64,000 bases of DNA, from the NCBI GenBank assembly GCA_046309355.1, contig JBKCPL010000003.1:1-64000 (forward strand), in the 5' to 3' direction. Of the stretch, positions 1 through 9,663 are shown in pieces. The notes under the pieces were generated by a model that was not told where the DNA came from, did not search any database, and saw only the letters and a list, made by a program, of their open reading frames with translations. Each line of letters begins with the position of its first letter. Position 1 is the first letter of the stretch. The stretch is from CAYSBE01 sp046309355 (GTDB taxonomy: Bacteria; Bacteroidota; Bacteroidia; UKL13-3). The translations under genes were made by a program, and so were the position numbers.

Positions 1-2423
1 ATGCAGCCCAGCACACAAAACAAATCGGGCACCTCATTGCGCAACTGAAACGACAGGTTTTTTAATTGCTCGGCATTGGGTATCTCTACCTGCGCTATCA
101 GCTGATGGATGCCGTTGGCTAAGGTTACCTCCTTCAGCAGTTGCTGTTTTAGTGCTCCTGTTTTCTCCTGTTCAAATACCTCCAGTTTCTTTTGCAGCTC
201 TGCCTTTTCCTGCATCAGTTGCTCCACAGATTTCACCACATCTTTTGCCTTAAGCAAATCTTTTAATTCATTCAGCGCAGACCATTGCCGGTTTACCAAT
301 TCTTCAACCGCCTCTGCGGTAATGGCTTCAATCCTGCGCACACCGGCTGCTACAGCGGCTTCGCTTACTAGTTTAAAATAACCGATTTGGCCGGTAGCCT
401 TTACGTGTGTTCCTCCGCACAATTCGCGCGAATACTTCTCGTCAAACGTAATCACACGCACACTCTCGCCATATTTTTCGCCAAACAACATCATGGCACC
501 CATTTTTTCTGCTTCGGCTATGGGCACATGTCTGCGTTCATCCAGCACGATGTTTTGTCGTATCTTTTCATTCACTAGTTTTTCTACCGCATACAACTCA
601 TCGGGTGTCATAGCAGCAAAATGAGAAAAGTCAAAACGCAGGTAGTCGTTGTTAACCAATGATCCTTTTTGCTGTACATGCGAACCTAGCACCTGACGTA
701 AAGCTGCGTGAAGCAAATGCGTAGCACTGTGGTTATTCTCTGTAAGTCTGCGTTTATGTTCATCGACTGTTGCCGTAAAAACAGCTTCGGTATTTTCGGG
801 TAAATGCTCGGTGAAATGGATTATCAGGTTGTTCTCTTTTTTGGTATCCATGATTTTCACCTTTTCGTTGGCATTGCTTAGTGTTCCGGTATCTCCTACT
901 TGTCCGCCACCTTCCGGATAAAAAGGTGTTTGGTTAAACACCAATTGGTAGCTCTCCTTGCCTTTTGCTTTTACCTTGCGGTACTTAATCAATTTCACTT
1001 CAGCTTCTACCTGATCATACCCTAAAAAGTGTGTAGGTTGCTCATCGCCTATCAATACCCAATCATCTGTGGTTAACTCAGTGGCTTTGCGGCTGCGCTC
1101 TTTCTGTTTTTGCAATTCTTGTTCAAAACCGGCTTCATCCATGCTCATTCCTTTTTCAGATGCAATGAGTTTGGTTAAATCAAGAGGAAAGCCAAATGTA
1201 TCGTACAATTCAAATACGGTTTTTCCGTCCAGGTGGGTTATGGAATCAAGTTTGCGTATTCCGTTTTCGAGGGTTTTTAAAAAGCTTTGCTCCTCTTCAC
1301 GAATAACCTTGGCCACAAATTCACGCTGCGCATACAGCTCCGGAAACACGTGCATAAAGTTTTCGGCAATGAGGGCTACCAGTTTGCAAAGGAATGGTTC
1401 TTTCAGGTTCAAAAACTGATACTGGTAGCGAACGGCCCTGCGCAAAATTCTGCGAATGACATAACCCGCCCCGTTATTGCTTGGCAATTGCCCATCGGCA
1501 ATGGTAAAGCTAATGGCACGTATATGGTCGGCCAGCACACGCATGGCAATATCTCGGCTTCGTTCGATGCGTGATACGCTTTCATCATCAGAACTTGTAT
1601 ATCCGTAGGTGATACCCGATGCCTGTTCAATAAACCGAATGGTGGGCACAAAAACATCTGTATCGTAGTTGGAAGATTTGCCTTCAATGGCTCTGACCAA
1701 TCGCTCAAAGCCCATTCCGGTATCAACGTGTTGGGCAGGTAATTTCTCCAGCGATCCATCGGCCTTGCGGTTAAATTCCATGAACACATTGTTCCAAATT
1801 TCAATAACCTGCGGGTGATCGTTGTTTACCAAAGTTTTGCCATCCACTTTTATCCGTTCAGCATCAGGGCGCAAATCAATATGTATTTCAGAGCAAGGGC
1901 CACAAGGGCCGGTATCGCCCATTTCCCAGAAATTATCTTTCTTATTTCCTTTTAGTATGCGTGCTTCATCAATCCATTTTTTCCATTCGTTCAGCGCATC
2001 GGTATCGGGTGCCAAGCCTTCTTTTTCATCGCCTTCAAAATAGGTTACATACAAGCGGTCTTTGTCCAGCTTATACACTTCTGTAAGCAGTTCCCACGCC
2101 CACTCAATGGCTTCTTTCTTAAAATAATCGCCAAAACTCCAATTGCCCAGCATTTCGAACATGGTGTGGTGGTAAGTATCTACACCTACTTCTTCCAAAT
2201 CATTGTGTTTACCGCTAACGCGTAAGCATTTCTGTGTATCGGCCACACGCGTATGCGCAGGAGTTTCGTTTCCCAAAAACCAATCCTTAAATTGATTCAT
2301 GCCCGCATTGGTAAACATGAGTGTGGGATCGTTTTTAACAACAATCGGGGCACTGGGAACTATCGTGTGTCCTTTTGATGCAAAAAAATCGAGGAAGGTT
2401 TTACGGATTTCTGCGCTTGTCAT
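1..2423 (-). CDS. alaS: Alanyl-tRNA synthetase (C-terminus cut by window edge)
   Basis: Charges tRNA-Ala with alanine and hydrolyses mischarged Ser/Gly-tRNA in the cytoplasm. About 807 codons are visible from ATG 2423; family members have about 870-880, so the missing part is the end of the C-Ala domain beyond base 1. Seen directly: the N-terminal class II catalytic domain beginning MTSAEIRKTFLDFFASKGH, the editing-domain zinc motif HSATH near residue 562, and the second half of that motif, CGGTH, near residue 668. The gene is divergent from the M23 peptidase gene; the order alaS / M23 peptidase / MerR-like gene is one I recognise from other Bacteroidetes. Identification is secure; only the 3' end is unseen. 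Confidence 0.97.
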   Translation of the reverse strand, partial: MTSAEIRKTFLDFFASKGHTIVPSAPIVVKNDPTLMFTNAGMNQFKDWFLGNETPAHTRVADTQKCLRVSGKHNDLEEVGVDTYHHTMFEMLGNWSFGDYFKKEAIEWAWELLTEVYKLDKDRLYVTYFEGDEKEGLAPDTDALNEWKKWIDEARILKGNKKDNFWEMGDTGPCGPCSEIHIDLRPDAERIKVDGKTLVNNDHPQVIEIWNNVFMEFNRKADGSLEKLPAQHVDTGMGFERLVRAIEGKSSNYDTDVFVPTIRFIEQASGITYGYTSSDDESVSRIERSRDIAMRVLADHIRAISFTIADGQLPSNNGAGYVIRRILRRAVRYQYQFLNLKEPFLCKLVALIAENFMHVFPELYAQREFVAKVIREEEQSFLKTLENGIRKLDSITHLDGKTVFELYDTFGFPLDLTKLIASEKGMSMDEAGFEQELQKQKERSRKATELTTDDWVLIGDEQPTHFLGYDQVEAEVKLIKYRKVKAKGKESYQLVFNQTPFYPEGGGQVGDTGTLSNANEKVKIMDTKKENNLIIHFTEHLPENTEAVFTATVDEHKRRLTENNHSATHLLHAALRQVLGSHVQQKGSLVNNDYLRFDFSHFAAMTPDELYAVEKLVNEKIRQNIVLDERRHVPIAEAEKMGAMMLFGEKYGESVRVITFDEKYSRELCGGTHVKATGQIGYFKLVSEAAVAAGVRRIEAITAEAVEELVNRQWSALNELKDLLKAKDVVKSVEQLMQEKAELQKKLEVFEQEKTGALKQQLLKEVTLANGIHQLIAQVEIPNAEQLKNLSFQLRNEVPDLFCVLGC

Positions 2424-2457
2424 TTACTTGATTATGATATACTTAGAGTTAATAGGC

Positions 2458-2487
2458 TTGTATGCATCTATGAATTTGCTACCTTTG
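2458..2487 (+). promoter_or_regulatory. Bacteroidetes-type promoter for the M23 peptidase operon
   Basis: TTG at 2458-2460, exactly 19 bases, then TACCTTTG at 2480-2487. This is a perfect match to the Bacteroidetes primary-sigma consensus TTG-N19-TAnnTTTG. It points at the M23 peptidase start 70 bases downstream. Read by eye, not by a scoring matrix. Confidence 0.75.
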
Positions 2488-2557
2488 CACGCTTGTTAGT
2501 GGTTCAGTTTAACCCTAAACAGAACAGCTACTAAAACACTGACAAGAGCACAAACGG

Positions 2558-3529
2558 ATGGCAAAAATAAAATACTTTTATAATCCGCATAGCCTTGGCT
2601 TCGAAAAGGTTCGAACGAGTGTTCGTGCCATCGTGCTACGTGTATTCGGCTTTTTGTCAGCCAGTATCGTTTCAGGCGCGCTATTGCTGCTGGTAGCGTA
2701 CAATTACATTGATTCGCCAAAAGAAAAAATATTAAGGCGCGAACTGGAGCAATATAAACTGCAAACCCGCTTGTTGACTAAAAAAATCGATCAGATTGGT
2801 CAGGTAGTTAATGAATTGCAGGATAGAGATGCCTCGATATACCGTGCTGTTTTTGAAGCCGAACCTCCTTCAGCCGGAATGACCCGCAGCAACTACGGGG
2901 GTATCGAAAAATATACAGAACTCATGTCGATGAACAATGGCGAAGCACTGATTGAGTTGCATGAACGAATGGATAACCTGAGTTCTAAAGTGTATATGCA
3001 ATCAAAATCGTATGACGAATTGAGTAAACTGGCAGCACGCAAAACCGATTTCTTAGCCTCCATACCGGCAATTCAGCCTATTTCAAACAAAGATCTGAAG
3101 CAAATGGCTTCAGGTTTCGGTTACCGCATACATCCCATTTACAAAACCTACAAAATGCACACCGGCATTGACTTTACTGCACCCACCGGAACGCCTGTGT
3201 ATGCAACCGGAAACGGACGTGTAGAATTAGCCGAACTTGGCCACCGCGGCTACGGAAATCACGTTGTTGTCAATCACGGTTTCGGCTATCAAACACTGTA
3301 CGGCCATTTGCACAAAATAAAAGTGAGACCCGGACAACTGATTAAGCGGGGTGAACTTATAGGCCTGGTAGGAAATACAGGAACATCTGCTGCACCACAC
3401 CTTCACTATGAGGTCATGAAAAATGGCAGTAAAATCAATCCCATCAATTATTTCTTCAATGACCTGAGCGAAGAAGAATACGCAGCCTTACGCGAACTGG
3501 CCGAAAAACCTGCACAATCATTTGATTAA
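2558..3529 (+). CDS. Membrane-anchored M23 (LytM-type) metallopeptidase
   Basis: Predicted peptidoglycan endopeptidase, or a catalytically competent LytM regulator, in the inner membrane facing the periplasm. The 323 residues comprise a basic N-terminus, one membrane segment at about 25-49, a coiled-coil stalk at about 52-90, and a C-terminal LytM domain at about 185-297. The zinc and catalytic residues of the M23 family are all visible: H201 and D205 (HTGID), H250/H252 (GHLH), and H281/H283 (HLHYEV). It is therefore likely an active enzyme and not a degenerate EnvC/NlpD-like activator. The stop codon overlaps the ATG of the MerR-like gene by one base (TAATG), implying translational coupling. 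The substrate bond cannot be told from sequence. Confidence 0.93.
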   Translation: MAKIKYFYNPHSLGFEKVRTSVRAIVLRVFGFLSASIVSGALLLLVAYNYIDSPKEKILRRELEQYKLQTRLLTKKIDQIGQVVNELQDRDASIYRAVFEAEPPSAGMTRSNYGGIEKYTELMSMNNGEALIELHERMDNLSSKVYMQSKSYDELSKLAARKTDFLASIPAIQPISNKDLKQMASGFGYRIHPIYKTYKMHTGIDFTAPTGTPVYATGNGRVELAELGHRGYGNHVVVNHGFGYQTLYGHLHKIKVRPGQLIKRGELIGLVGNTGTSAAPHLHYEVMKNGSKINPINYFFNDLSEEEYAALRELAEKPAQSFD

Positions 3530-3855
3530 TGGATAACCGTTCAGAAAAGCTGTACTATACAATTGGCGAGGTGGCCGATATGATAGGCGAAGCACCTTCG
3601 TTGTTGCGGTTTTGGGAAAAAGAATTTCCACAGTTGAAACCCATAAAAAACGATAAAGGCATACGCAAATACTCACGTAAAGAGGTAACCGAAATCAAAT
3701 TTGTACATCATTTGTTAAAAGACAAAGGCATGACGATAGATGGAGCACGAAAATACCTACAGGACCAAAAACGAATACATGACAAGGCTGAAATGATAGA
3801 CAAGTTAACCAACATAAAATCGTTTCTGATGAAATTACGCAACGCTATAAACTAA
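3529..3855 (+). CDS. MerR-family DNA-binding regulator
   Basis: A 108-residue protein that is almost entirely a MerR winged-helix domain at about residues 8-78. The helix-turn-helix start YYTIGEVADMIGEAPSLLRF and the wing region GIRKYSRKEV are readable. A short helical tail follows (about 80-105) that may dimerise. There is no effector-binding domain and no cysteine-rich metal site, so it is not a metal or redox sensor of the classical type. It is co-transcribed with the M23 peptidase (one-base overlap) and followed 18 bases later by gldC. Its targets are unknown. Confidence 0.88.
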   Translation: MDNRSEKLYYTIGEVADMIGEAPSLLRFWEKEFPQLKPIKNDKGIRKYSRKEVTEIKFVHHLLKDKGMTIDGARKYLQDQKRIHDKAEMIDKLTNIKSFLMKLRNAIN

Positions 3856-3873
3856 TACTATAATCGAAAAAAC

Positions 3874-4233
3874 ATGACTGAAGAAATTGTTAAATCATCT
3901 GACATCACCTTTACTGTAAATCTTGACAAAGAAAACCTACCCATAAATATTCAATGGCAGGCTGATGATGCCGATTTTGAAGGCAAACAGGAAGCGAAAG
4001 CCGTAATACTCTCCATTTGGGACGGCCTTCAGCAAAATGCGTTGCGCATCGACTTGTGGACCAAAGACATGAACGTAGAAGAGATGAATCACCTGCTTTT
4101 TCAAACATTTGCAACACTTGCCGATACGTTTGAACGTGCAACCGACAACAAAGAAGTAGCCGAAGAAATACGCGATTTTGTGCATGTGCTCGGCCATAAA
4201 CTGAACGTTTTCGGACCCGATCATAAACATTAA
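3874..4233 (+). CDS. gldC: Gliding motility-associated protein GldC
   Basis: A 119-residue soluble protein without signal peptide. The segment IWDGLQQNALRIDLWTKDM and the following MNHLLFQTFATLADTFERAT match what I know of Flavobacterium GldC (LRIDLWTKDMPVDEM...). GldC belongs to the Bacteroidetes gliding/T9SS gene set, but its biochemical role is not established. It is not fused or adjacent to gldB here. T9SS C-terminal tails elsewhere in the window (25.1 kb, 36.9 kb) agree with a working T9SS in this organism. Whether this organism glides cannot be concluded from gldC alone. Confidence 0.9.
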   Translation: MTEEIVKSSDITFTVNLDKENLPINIQWQADDADFEGKQEAKAVILSIWDGLQQNALRIDLWTKDMNVEEMNHLLFQTFATLADTFERATDNKEVAEEIRDFVHVLGHKLNVFGPDHKH

Positions 4234-4313
4234 TCCACTGATTAAACCTTTGTACATGAAGAAGGTTACATGTAATTCATGTATTCCCATTTCTCCTCGA
4301 CCCTAAACCTCAC

Positions 4314-6845
4314 ATGCCGATAAAAAAACTGCTCACCTTTGTATTCTCTTTACTGACTCTTATGGTTTACTCTCAGGAGCGTCCTCGTCTTTCGCAACGA
4401 CCTGACGGAGCTTCATTTCAGGGAAATATGCCATCGGTTTGCCGCATTTACGGAAAAGTACTGGATGCCGAAACACGTGAACCGGTAGCATTTGCTACTA
4501 TAACCCTGCTGACCATGCGCGACAGCTTAGTAACCGGAACCCTGGTGAAGAACAACGGTGACTTTTCGCTGGATAAACTTAAACCCGGACGCTACAAACT
4601 GAAGATACAATTCATTGGGTACAAAACCCACACCCAACCTGTGGTAGCTGTATTTAATAATCCGGAGATGGATTTGGGAAATATACGTCTGCACAGCGAA
4701 AGCAAAGAGCTGAAAGAAGTAACCGTACAGGGACAAAAACAAACGGTGGTGATGAGCATTGACAAACGCACGTACAATGTAGATAAAGACATTTCTACAC
4801 GTGGCGGAAGCGGATTGGATGTTATGAAAAATTTACCCGGTGTAACAGTGGATGGAGACGGTAATGTACAACTTAGAAACGGCTCACCTACGGTATTCAT
4901 TGATGGCAGACCATCGGTAATGACGCTGGAGCAAATACCGGCAGATGAAATTGACCGTGTTGAAATTATCACCAACCCTTCGGCCAAATACGATGCCTCC
5001 ACTACTTCAGGAATTATAAACGTTATACTCAAGAAAAATACAAAACCCGGATACAATGGAATGGTAAACGGAGGCGTTGGCACCAACGATAGGTATAACG
5101 GCATGATAAACCTGAATGTAAAAGAGCATCCGTTCAACTTTTTTATTTCGTACAATATTAACACTCGCGGCAATGTCAACTTGGGCTATACCGACAGAAC
5201 TAATCTGGCAAACAAAGAAATTACCGGATACTTCAGGCAAGATAATTCACTCACCAATCTCCATATCATGCAATTTGGCCGCATAGGCTTTGATTACAAT
5301 TTGAGTAACCGAAATACACTCACCCTATCTCAAGCGTTCAATACCCATCAAATGATTATTGAAGATAAGCAGGACTTCCGGTTTATGGATGCAGGTAAAA
5401 CTACGCTAACCAAAGGTGAACGAACGGCCGAGCAATGGAGTTTCAGTCCGGGATACACCTCACAAATCCTATTTAAACACACGTTCCCCAAACAGGGCAA
5501 GGAGCTCACAACCGACTTAACCTACAGTACCTCTACTCGCGAATTTGGTTCTGACTTTACTACAACAAACGTCAATGCTTCGGGCAATTTACTGCCACGT
5601 AATCCCGAAAAACAATACAACAGAGGAACTACAGTTAGCGATGGCGCTACATTTCAACTCGACTACACCAACCCACTCACCGATTCTTCAAAACTGGAAG
5701 CCGGACTACGAAGCAACTACAGACTGAATCAATCCCTGCTTAGTGTGGAAATGGAAAACGGACTAAATGCACCACGACTAAAAGACACGGGGCTATCCAA
5801 CAACTTCGATATACGCGATATTATAAATGCAGCCTACATCAACTATGCCAGCTATTTCAGGCCGCTGGGTATTGGCTATCAGGCAGGCTTCCGGTTTGAG
5901 CAAACATACTTTATCGGCAAGGTGCTCGATAAAAATCAGACCTTCGAATACATCTATCCACAAGGTACTAAAAATTTAAAGAATGCTATTTTCCCAAGCA
6001 TTTATCTAAACAAACGGTGGGGCACAAACAAAGAAGCACAGCTTAACTTCTCGCGAAAAATAAACAGGCCGGGATGGATGCAAATAATGCCGTTTATTAT
6101 GTTTGCCGACAGACAGAGCTACCGAATAGGGAATCCGAATCTGGCTCCCGAATTCATCAATACAGCCGAAGCCAACTACAACCACATTTTTAACTGGGGA
6201 AATTTATTGTCATCGGCATACATCAAGGTGACGGAAAATTCCATAACCAATTATGTATACACCTACGTTGACAAAATACGTGAAGACTCATCCATTTTGG
6301 TCAGCACATTCATCAATGGCAACAACGCATACAGCTACGGCTGGGAAAATACATTTCGCTTCACCACGCTGAATAAAAAAATGGATTGGACACTAAACGG
6401 ACATATTTTTTATACCGACATAAGTGCCAACAGTCAGAACTCAGGAATGCTCCAAAACAGCGGTATAAGCTGGAATGTGAAGGCCATTGTTAATTACAAA
6501 ATTTTCTGGGGCCTGAACCTGCAACTTAATGGCAACTATGAGGCTCCCCGTATCATACCTCAGGGCACAACTCGGGAAGTATACTTTATGGATATATCGC
6601 TGGCAAAAGACATTACACGAAAAATGAGTTTTAACTTCACGGTAAGCGATGTTTTCAATACTAAAATTTGGGGTGCAATTTACGACACTCCTAACTTCAC
6701 ACAGGATTTTACACGCAGGTGGGAATCCCGTTTTGCTCGCATTACTTTTTCTTGGCGCTTTGGTGAAACGGACCAGTCGCTGTTTCGCAGAAAAGGCCAA
6801 AACCAACGCAGACAAGATGGCGGTGGCGAGCAAATGGAATTCTGA
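4314..6845 (+). CDS. Outer-membrane beta-barrel receptor-like protein (TonB-dependent-receptor fold)
   Basis: 843 residues. A signal peptide at about 1-20 ends VYSQ. A carboxypeptidase-regulatory-like beta-sandwich follows at about 44-130 (GKVLDAETREPVAFATI). Then comes a plug-like region at about 135-240 (NLPGVTVDGDGNVQLRNG, IDRVEIITNPSAKYDAS), and finally a long C-terminal barrel rich in alternating aromatic strands up to the end. This is the architecture of the Bacteroidetes 'outer membrane beta-barrel family' related to SusC/TonB-dependent receptors. No SusD-like partner and no TonB system gene lies next to it, so the ligand is unknown. It starts 80 bases after gldC and may be transcribed separately. 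Confidence 0.88.
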   Translation: MPIKKLLTFVFSLLTLMVYSQERPRLSQRPDGASFQGNMPSVCRIYGKVLDAETREPVAFATITLLTMRDSLVTGTLVKNNGDFSLDKLKPGRYKLKIQFIGYKTHTQPVVAVFNNPEMDLGNIRLHSESKELKEVTVQGQKQTVVMSIDKRTYNVDKDISTRGGSGLDVMKNLPGVTVDGDGNVQLRNGSPTVFIDGRPSVMTLEQIPADEIDRVEIITNPSAKYDASTTSGIINVILKKNTKPGYNGMVNGGVGTNDRYNGMINLNVKEHPFNFFISYNINTRGNVNLGYTDRTNLANKEITGYFRQDNSLTNLHIMQFGRIGFDYNLSNRNTLTLSQAFNTHQMIIEDKQDFRFMDAGKTTLTKGERTAEQWSFSPGYTSQILFKHTFPKQGKELTTDLTYSTSTREFGSDFTTTNVNASGNLLPRNPEKQYNRGTTVSDGATFQLDYTNPLTDSSKLEAGLRSNYRLNQSLLSVEMENGLNAPRLKDTGLSNNFDIRDIINAAYINYASYFRPLGIGYQAGFRFEQTYFIGKVLDKNQTFEYIYPQGTKNLKNAIFPSIYLNKRWGTNKEAQLNFSRKINRPGWMQIMPFIMFADRQSYRIGNPNLAPEFINTAEANYNHIFNWGNLLSSAYIKVTENSITNYVYTYVDKIREDSSILVSTFINGNNAYSYGWENTFRFTTLNKKMDWTLNGHIFYTDISANSQNSGMLQNSGISWNVKAIVNYKIFWGLNLQLNGNYEAPRIIPQGTTREVYFMDISLAKDITRKMSFNFTVSDVFNTKIWGAIYDTPNFTQDFTRRWESRFARITFSWRFGETDQSLFRRKGQNQRRQDGGGEQMEF

Positions 6846-6905
6846 TTCCCCCATTTGCAATTTCGGTTTTTTTATAGTAGCTATGTATGACAAACATTGC
6901 AGTAC

Positions 6906-7241
6906 ATGGAAAGCATACATCCTCCCCACCTGCTCGATTTTGCACAACGTTTGAAAAACGAAGGCTACGACCTCATTCACATCAAAAGCGAACTGCGTAA
7001 ATCAGGCGCAAATGAGGATGCCATTAAAAAAATTGTGGAAGAACTTTTAGTGCCAGGCGACAGTAAACGCATGCGCAATGGATTGACCTGCATAGGCATT
7101 GGTGCACTGCTTTTGCTCAGCAGTTTCTTACTGACTATTACATCAGGTATTACTCACTTCTCAACCGACATTGTACTGTACGGCCTTACCACAGCAGGCA
7201 TATCTGTTTTGTTAACAGGAATGTATCTGCTTTTTAACTAA
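6906..7241 (+). CDS. Small two-helix membrane protein, function unknown
   Basis: 111 residues from ATG 6906; an upstream in-frame TTG at 6897 is less likely. The N-terminal half, about 1-50, is soluble and helical (LKNEGYDLIHIKSELRKSG) and looks like a small helical bundle of the kind that precedes membrane anchors. Two hydrophobic segments follow at about 56-77 and 88-110, ending almost at the C-terminus. The stop overlaps the convergent GSCFA gene by 8 bases. I do not recognise the family. Confidence 0.7.
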   Translation: MESIHPPHLLDFAQRLKNEGYDLIHIKSELRKSGANEDAIKKIVEELLVPGDSKRMRNGLTCIGIGALLLLSSFLLTITSGITHFSTDIVLYGLTTAGISVLLTGMYLLFN

Positions 7242-8184
7242 TCCCTCTATCGCCTAAAAAAGGGTATTTCTGGTGCAACGCTTCTGCAGTATGTTGCCTC
7301 TTTTGTATAAATGCCGTTTGCTCCGGCATATTGTAACCCACAGGTCGATGCTCCTGCATCAGCAGCCACGCACGTATATCGGCAACAGCCTGCTGAGTAT
7401 GTGGGGTACAGGATGTTTGCACAAAACGTTCAAAAACATACGTGATGGCTTGCTGATTGGGGTGAACCAAATCTTCTTTGAAAAAACGGTAATCACGCAA
7501 CTCGTCACTTACTATCTCGTAAGCCGGAAAATAATGCACATGGTCAAACTGCGAACACAACTCATGCACCGACAACTGCAATACCGATTTGCTGATGTTG
7601 TTTTCATGAAGTCCATCGCGTATGTAGCGAACCGGACTAACGGTAAACACCACCTGTTTATTCACCTTTTTTAACGCCTGTAAAACAGGTTGCCATGCAT
7701 CTGTTAGTTCAGAAACGGACAACAATCTTTTGCTAAATAACTGCGCAGGCAATTTATGGCAATTAGCCACGGTATCACCTGAGGTTAAATAGGTGTAAAC
7801 CCACGCTGAACCAAATGTGATGAGTACTGCTTCCGAGCGTTGAACCGCTGTCGACCCTAAATATAAGGCATCATTCATACGTTGCAGCAATTCATCTTTT
7901 ATGTCAGAGGAGAATCGGCCATGATGCTGAAGCGAATAATACCGCTCCTGATGTTGCAAAATATCTGTTTCTGCGTATGCTGCTGAAGTAACATAGCGCG
8001 ATAGCAAACCAGCCAGCGTAAGCGGATTGAAAATAACGCCATGTGGATTGACGGTTACATCAAATCGGTGTTTTGTTAGCAACTGACCAATTTCCTCTGC
8101 AAAACACGAGCCCATCATCAGCTGGCTATTTTGAATAGAAATTTGGCAGGAGCTGTTAAAAGCAAAATCCAGTTTAAACCGCAT
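7234..8184 (-). CDS. GSCFA domain-containing protein
   Basis: 316 residues with the family-naming motif MMGSCFAEE at residues 23-31 and a C-terminal block KEDLVHPNQQA. The GSCFA family is related to SGNH/PC-esterase hydrolases. The Ser/Cys in GSCF and the D-x-x-H in the C-terminal block are in the positions expected for an SGNH-like nucleophile and Asp/His pair, which is an inference. There is no signal peptide, so it is cytoplasmic. The substrate is unknown; polysaccharide O-acyl transfer or de-acylation is a guess from relatives. It is convergent with the small membrane protein and divergent from phoH. Confidence 0.87.
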   Translation of the reverse strand: MRFKLDFAFNSSCQISIQNSQLMMGSCFAEEIGQLLTKHRFDVTVNPHGVIFNPLTLAGLLSRYVTSAAYAETDILQHQERYYSLQHHGRFSSDIKDELLQRMNDALYLGSTAVQRSEAVLITFGSAWVYTYLTSGDTVANCHKLPAQLFSKRLLSVSELTDAWQPVLQALKKVNKQVVFTVSPVRYIRDGLHENNISKSVLQLSVHELCSQFDHVHYFPAYEIVSDELRDYRFFKEDLVHPNQQAITYVFERFVQTSCTPHTQQAVADIRAWLLMQEHRPVGYNMPEQTAFIQKRQHTAEALHQKYPFLGDRGIS

Positions 8185-8325
8185 GGCACGAAAGTACTTT
8201 CAGGAGGTTTAATAACAAAATCGACTGAATTATTCACAGCCTCCCATGAATTCACAGATGTTTACAACTTTACATTCGAACTCGCATCAGCAGCGTGTAA
8301 TTTGGTATCAAATCATAAAGGCACT

Positions 8326-9663
8326 ATGGCAAAGAAAGCACCCGCAGAGCGAAAAATATTTGTACTAGATACGTCCGTTATCTTATACGATCACAATGCA
8401 ATTAAAAATTTTCAGGAACACGATGTAGCTATTCCCATCACTGTATTGGAAGAGCTGGATAATTTTAAAAAAGGAAACGATACCATAAATTATGAAGCGC
8501 GTGAGTTTATTCGATTTCTGGATAAGCTTTCGGGCGAGTACACCTTAAATGACTGGATTCCGATTAACGGAAGAGGTCGTGGCAAATTTAAGGTAATCAT
8601 GCACGAACGTGCTTCGGTAGATGCAGAAAAGATATTTGGCGAACGCAAAGCAGATCACCGCATACTGAACGCTGCAATGGCCATGCGTGAAGAAAATCAG
8701 GGGCGAAAAGTGATTATGGTGACCAAGGACGTAAACCTGAGATTGAAAGCTAAATCGCTTGACCTGGTTGCAGAAGATTACGAAACAGGTAAAATTAAAA
8801 ACGTAGATGCACTGCACACCGGAAAAAGTGTTATCGAAAATGTAAAGCAGTCTGTCATTGACCGCATATACAGCGAAGGGTTTGTTTCATACGATTTAGT
8901 GTTCAACGAAAAGCCACATTCCAATCACTATTTTCTGCTCAAGAACAACAAAGCCTCTGTGCTTTGCTACTACAATCCCATCAACGAAAGCATTGAACGA
9001 ATTGACAAGCGTACAGCACATGGTATCAAACCGCGCAATGCCGAGCAAACCTTTGCCATGCATGCCGTGCTTAACCCAAATGTACAGCTGGTGACTATTC
9101 AGGGAGTGGCCGGTACCGGAAAAACTTTACTGGCACTTGCTGCTGCGCTGGAGCAGCGTCAAAACTTCAGACAAATTTACCTCGCACGACCTATTGTACC
9201 GCTCAGCAATAAAGATATCGGCTACTTGCCGGGCGATATAAAATCAAAGATTAATCCGTACATGGAACCCTTGTGGGATAACCTTAAGCTGATACAAAAT
9301 CAATGGAAAGAAACAGACAAGGAATTTCAGAAAATAACCGATATGATAAATCAGGAAAAACTCCTGGTTACACCATTGGCATACATACGCGGACGAAGCC
9401 TTTCCAATATTATGTTTATTATTGATGAAGCTCAAAATCTAACTCCGCTCGAGGTAAAAACAATAATAACCCGTGCCGGTGAAGGTACGAAGATTGTTTT
9501 CACAGGCGATATATTTCAAATAGATACGCCATATCTCGATGCGCAATCAAATGGTTTATCCTATCTCATTGACCGCATTCGCGACAATCCGCTGTATGCG
9601 CACATCACCTTAGAGAAAGGCGAACGTAGCGAATTGGCTAATCTGGCTAATTATCTATTGTAG
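8326..9663 (+). CDS. PIN domain-PhoH-like ATPase fusion
   Basis: 445 residues from ATG 8326. The open frame extends further upstream, but the conserved N-terminus starts MAKKAPAERKIFVLDTSVIL. A PIN RNase domain occupies about 10-140 (acidic residues in LDTSVIL, ELDNF, ADHRIL). A PhoH ATPase domain follows from about 240, with Walker A GVAGTGKT near residue 260 and Walker B FIIDEAQN near 364. The PIN-PhoH pair resembles PhoH2 proteins, which act as sequence-specific RNA helicase/RNases in mycobacteria; the same role is inferred here. The 3' end overlaps the convergent NUDIX gene by 17 bases. Confidence 0.93.
   Translation: MAKKAPAERKIFVLDTSVILYDHNAIKNFQEHDVAIPITVLEELDNFKKGNDTINYEAREFIRFLDKLSGEYTLNDWIPINGRGRGKFKVIMHERASVDAEKIFGERKADHRILNAAMAMREENQGRKVIMVTKDVNLRLKAKSLDLVAEDYETGKIKNVDALHTGKSVIENVKQSVIDRIYSEGFVSYDLVFNEKPHSNHYFLLKNNKASVLCYYNPINESIERIDKRTAHGIKPRNAEQTFAMHAVLNPNVQLVTIQGVAGTGKTLLALAAALEQRQNFRQIYLARPIVPLSNKDIGYLPGDIKSKINPYMEPLWDNLKLIQNQWKETDKEFQKITDMINQEKLLVTPLAYIRGRSLSNIMFIIDEAQNLTPLEVKTIITRAGEGTKIVFTGDIFQIDTPYLDAQSNGLSYLIDRIRDNPLYAHITLEKGERSELANLANYLL

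Noticed and set aside
4592..5179. 195-codon minus-strand frame
   Set aside because: Antisense to the plug region of the outer-membrane beta-barrel gene.
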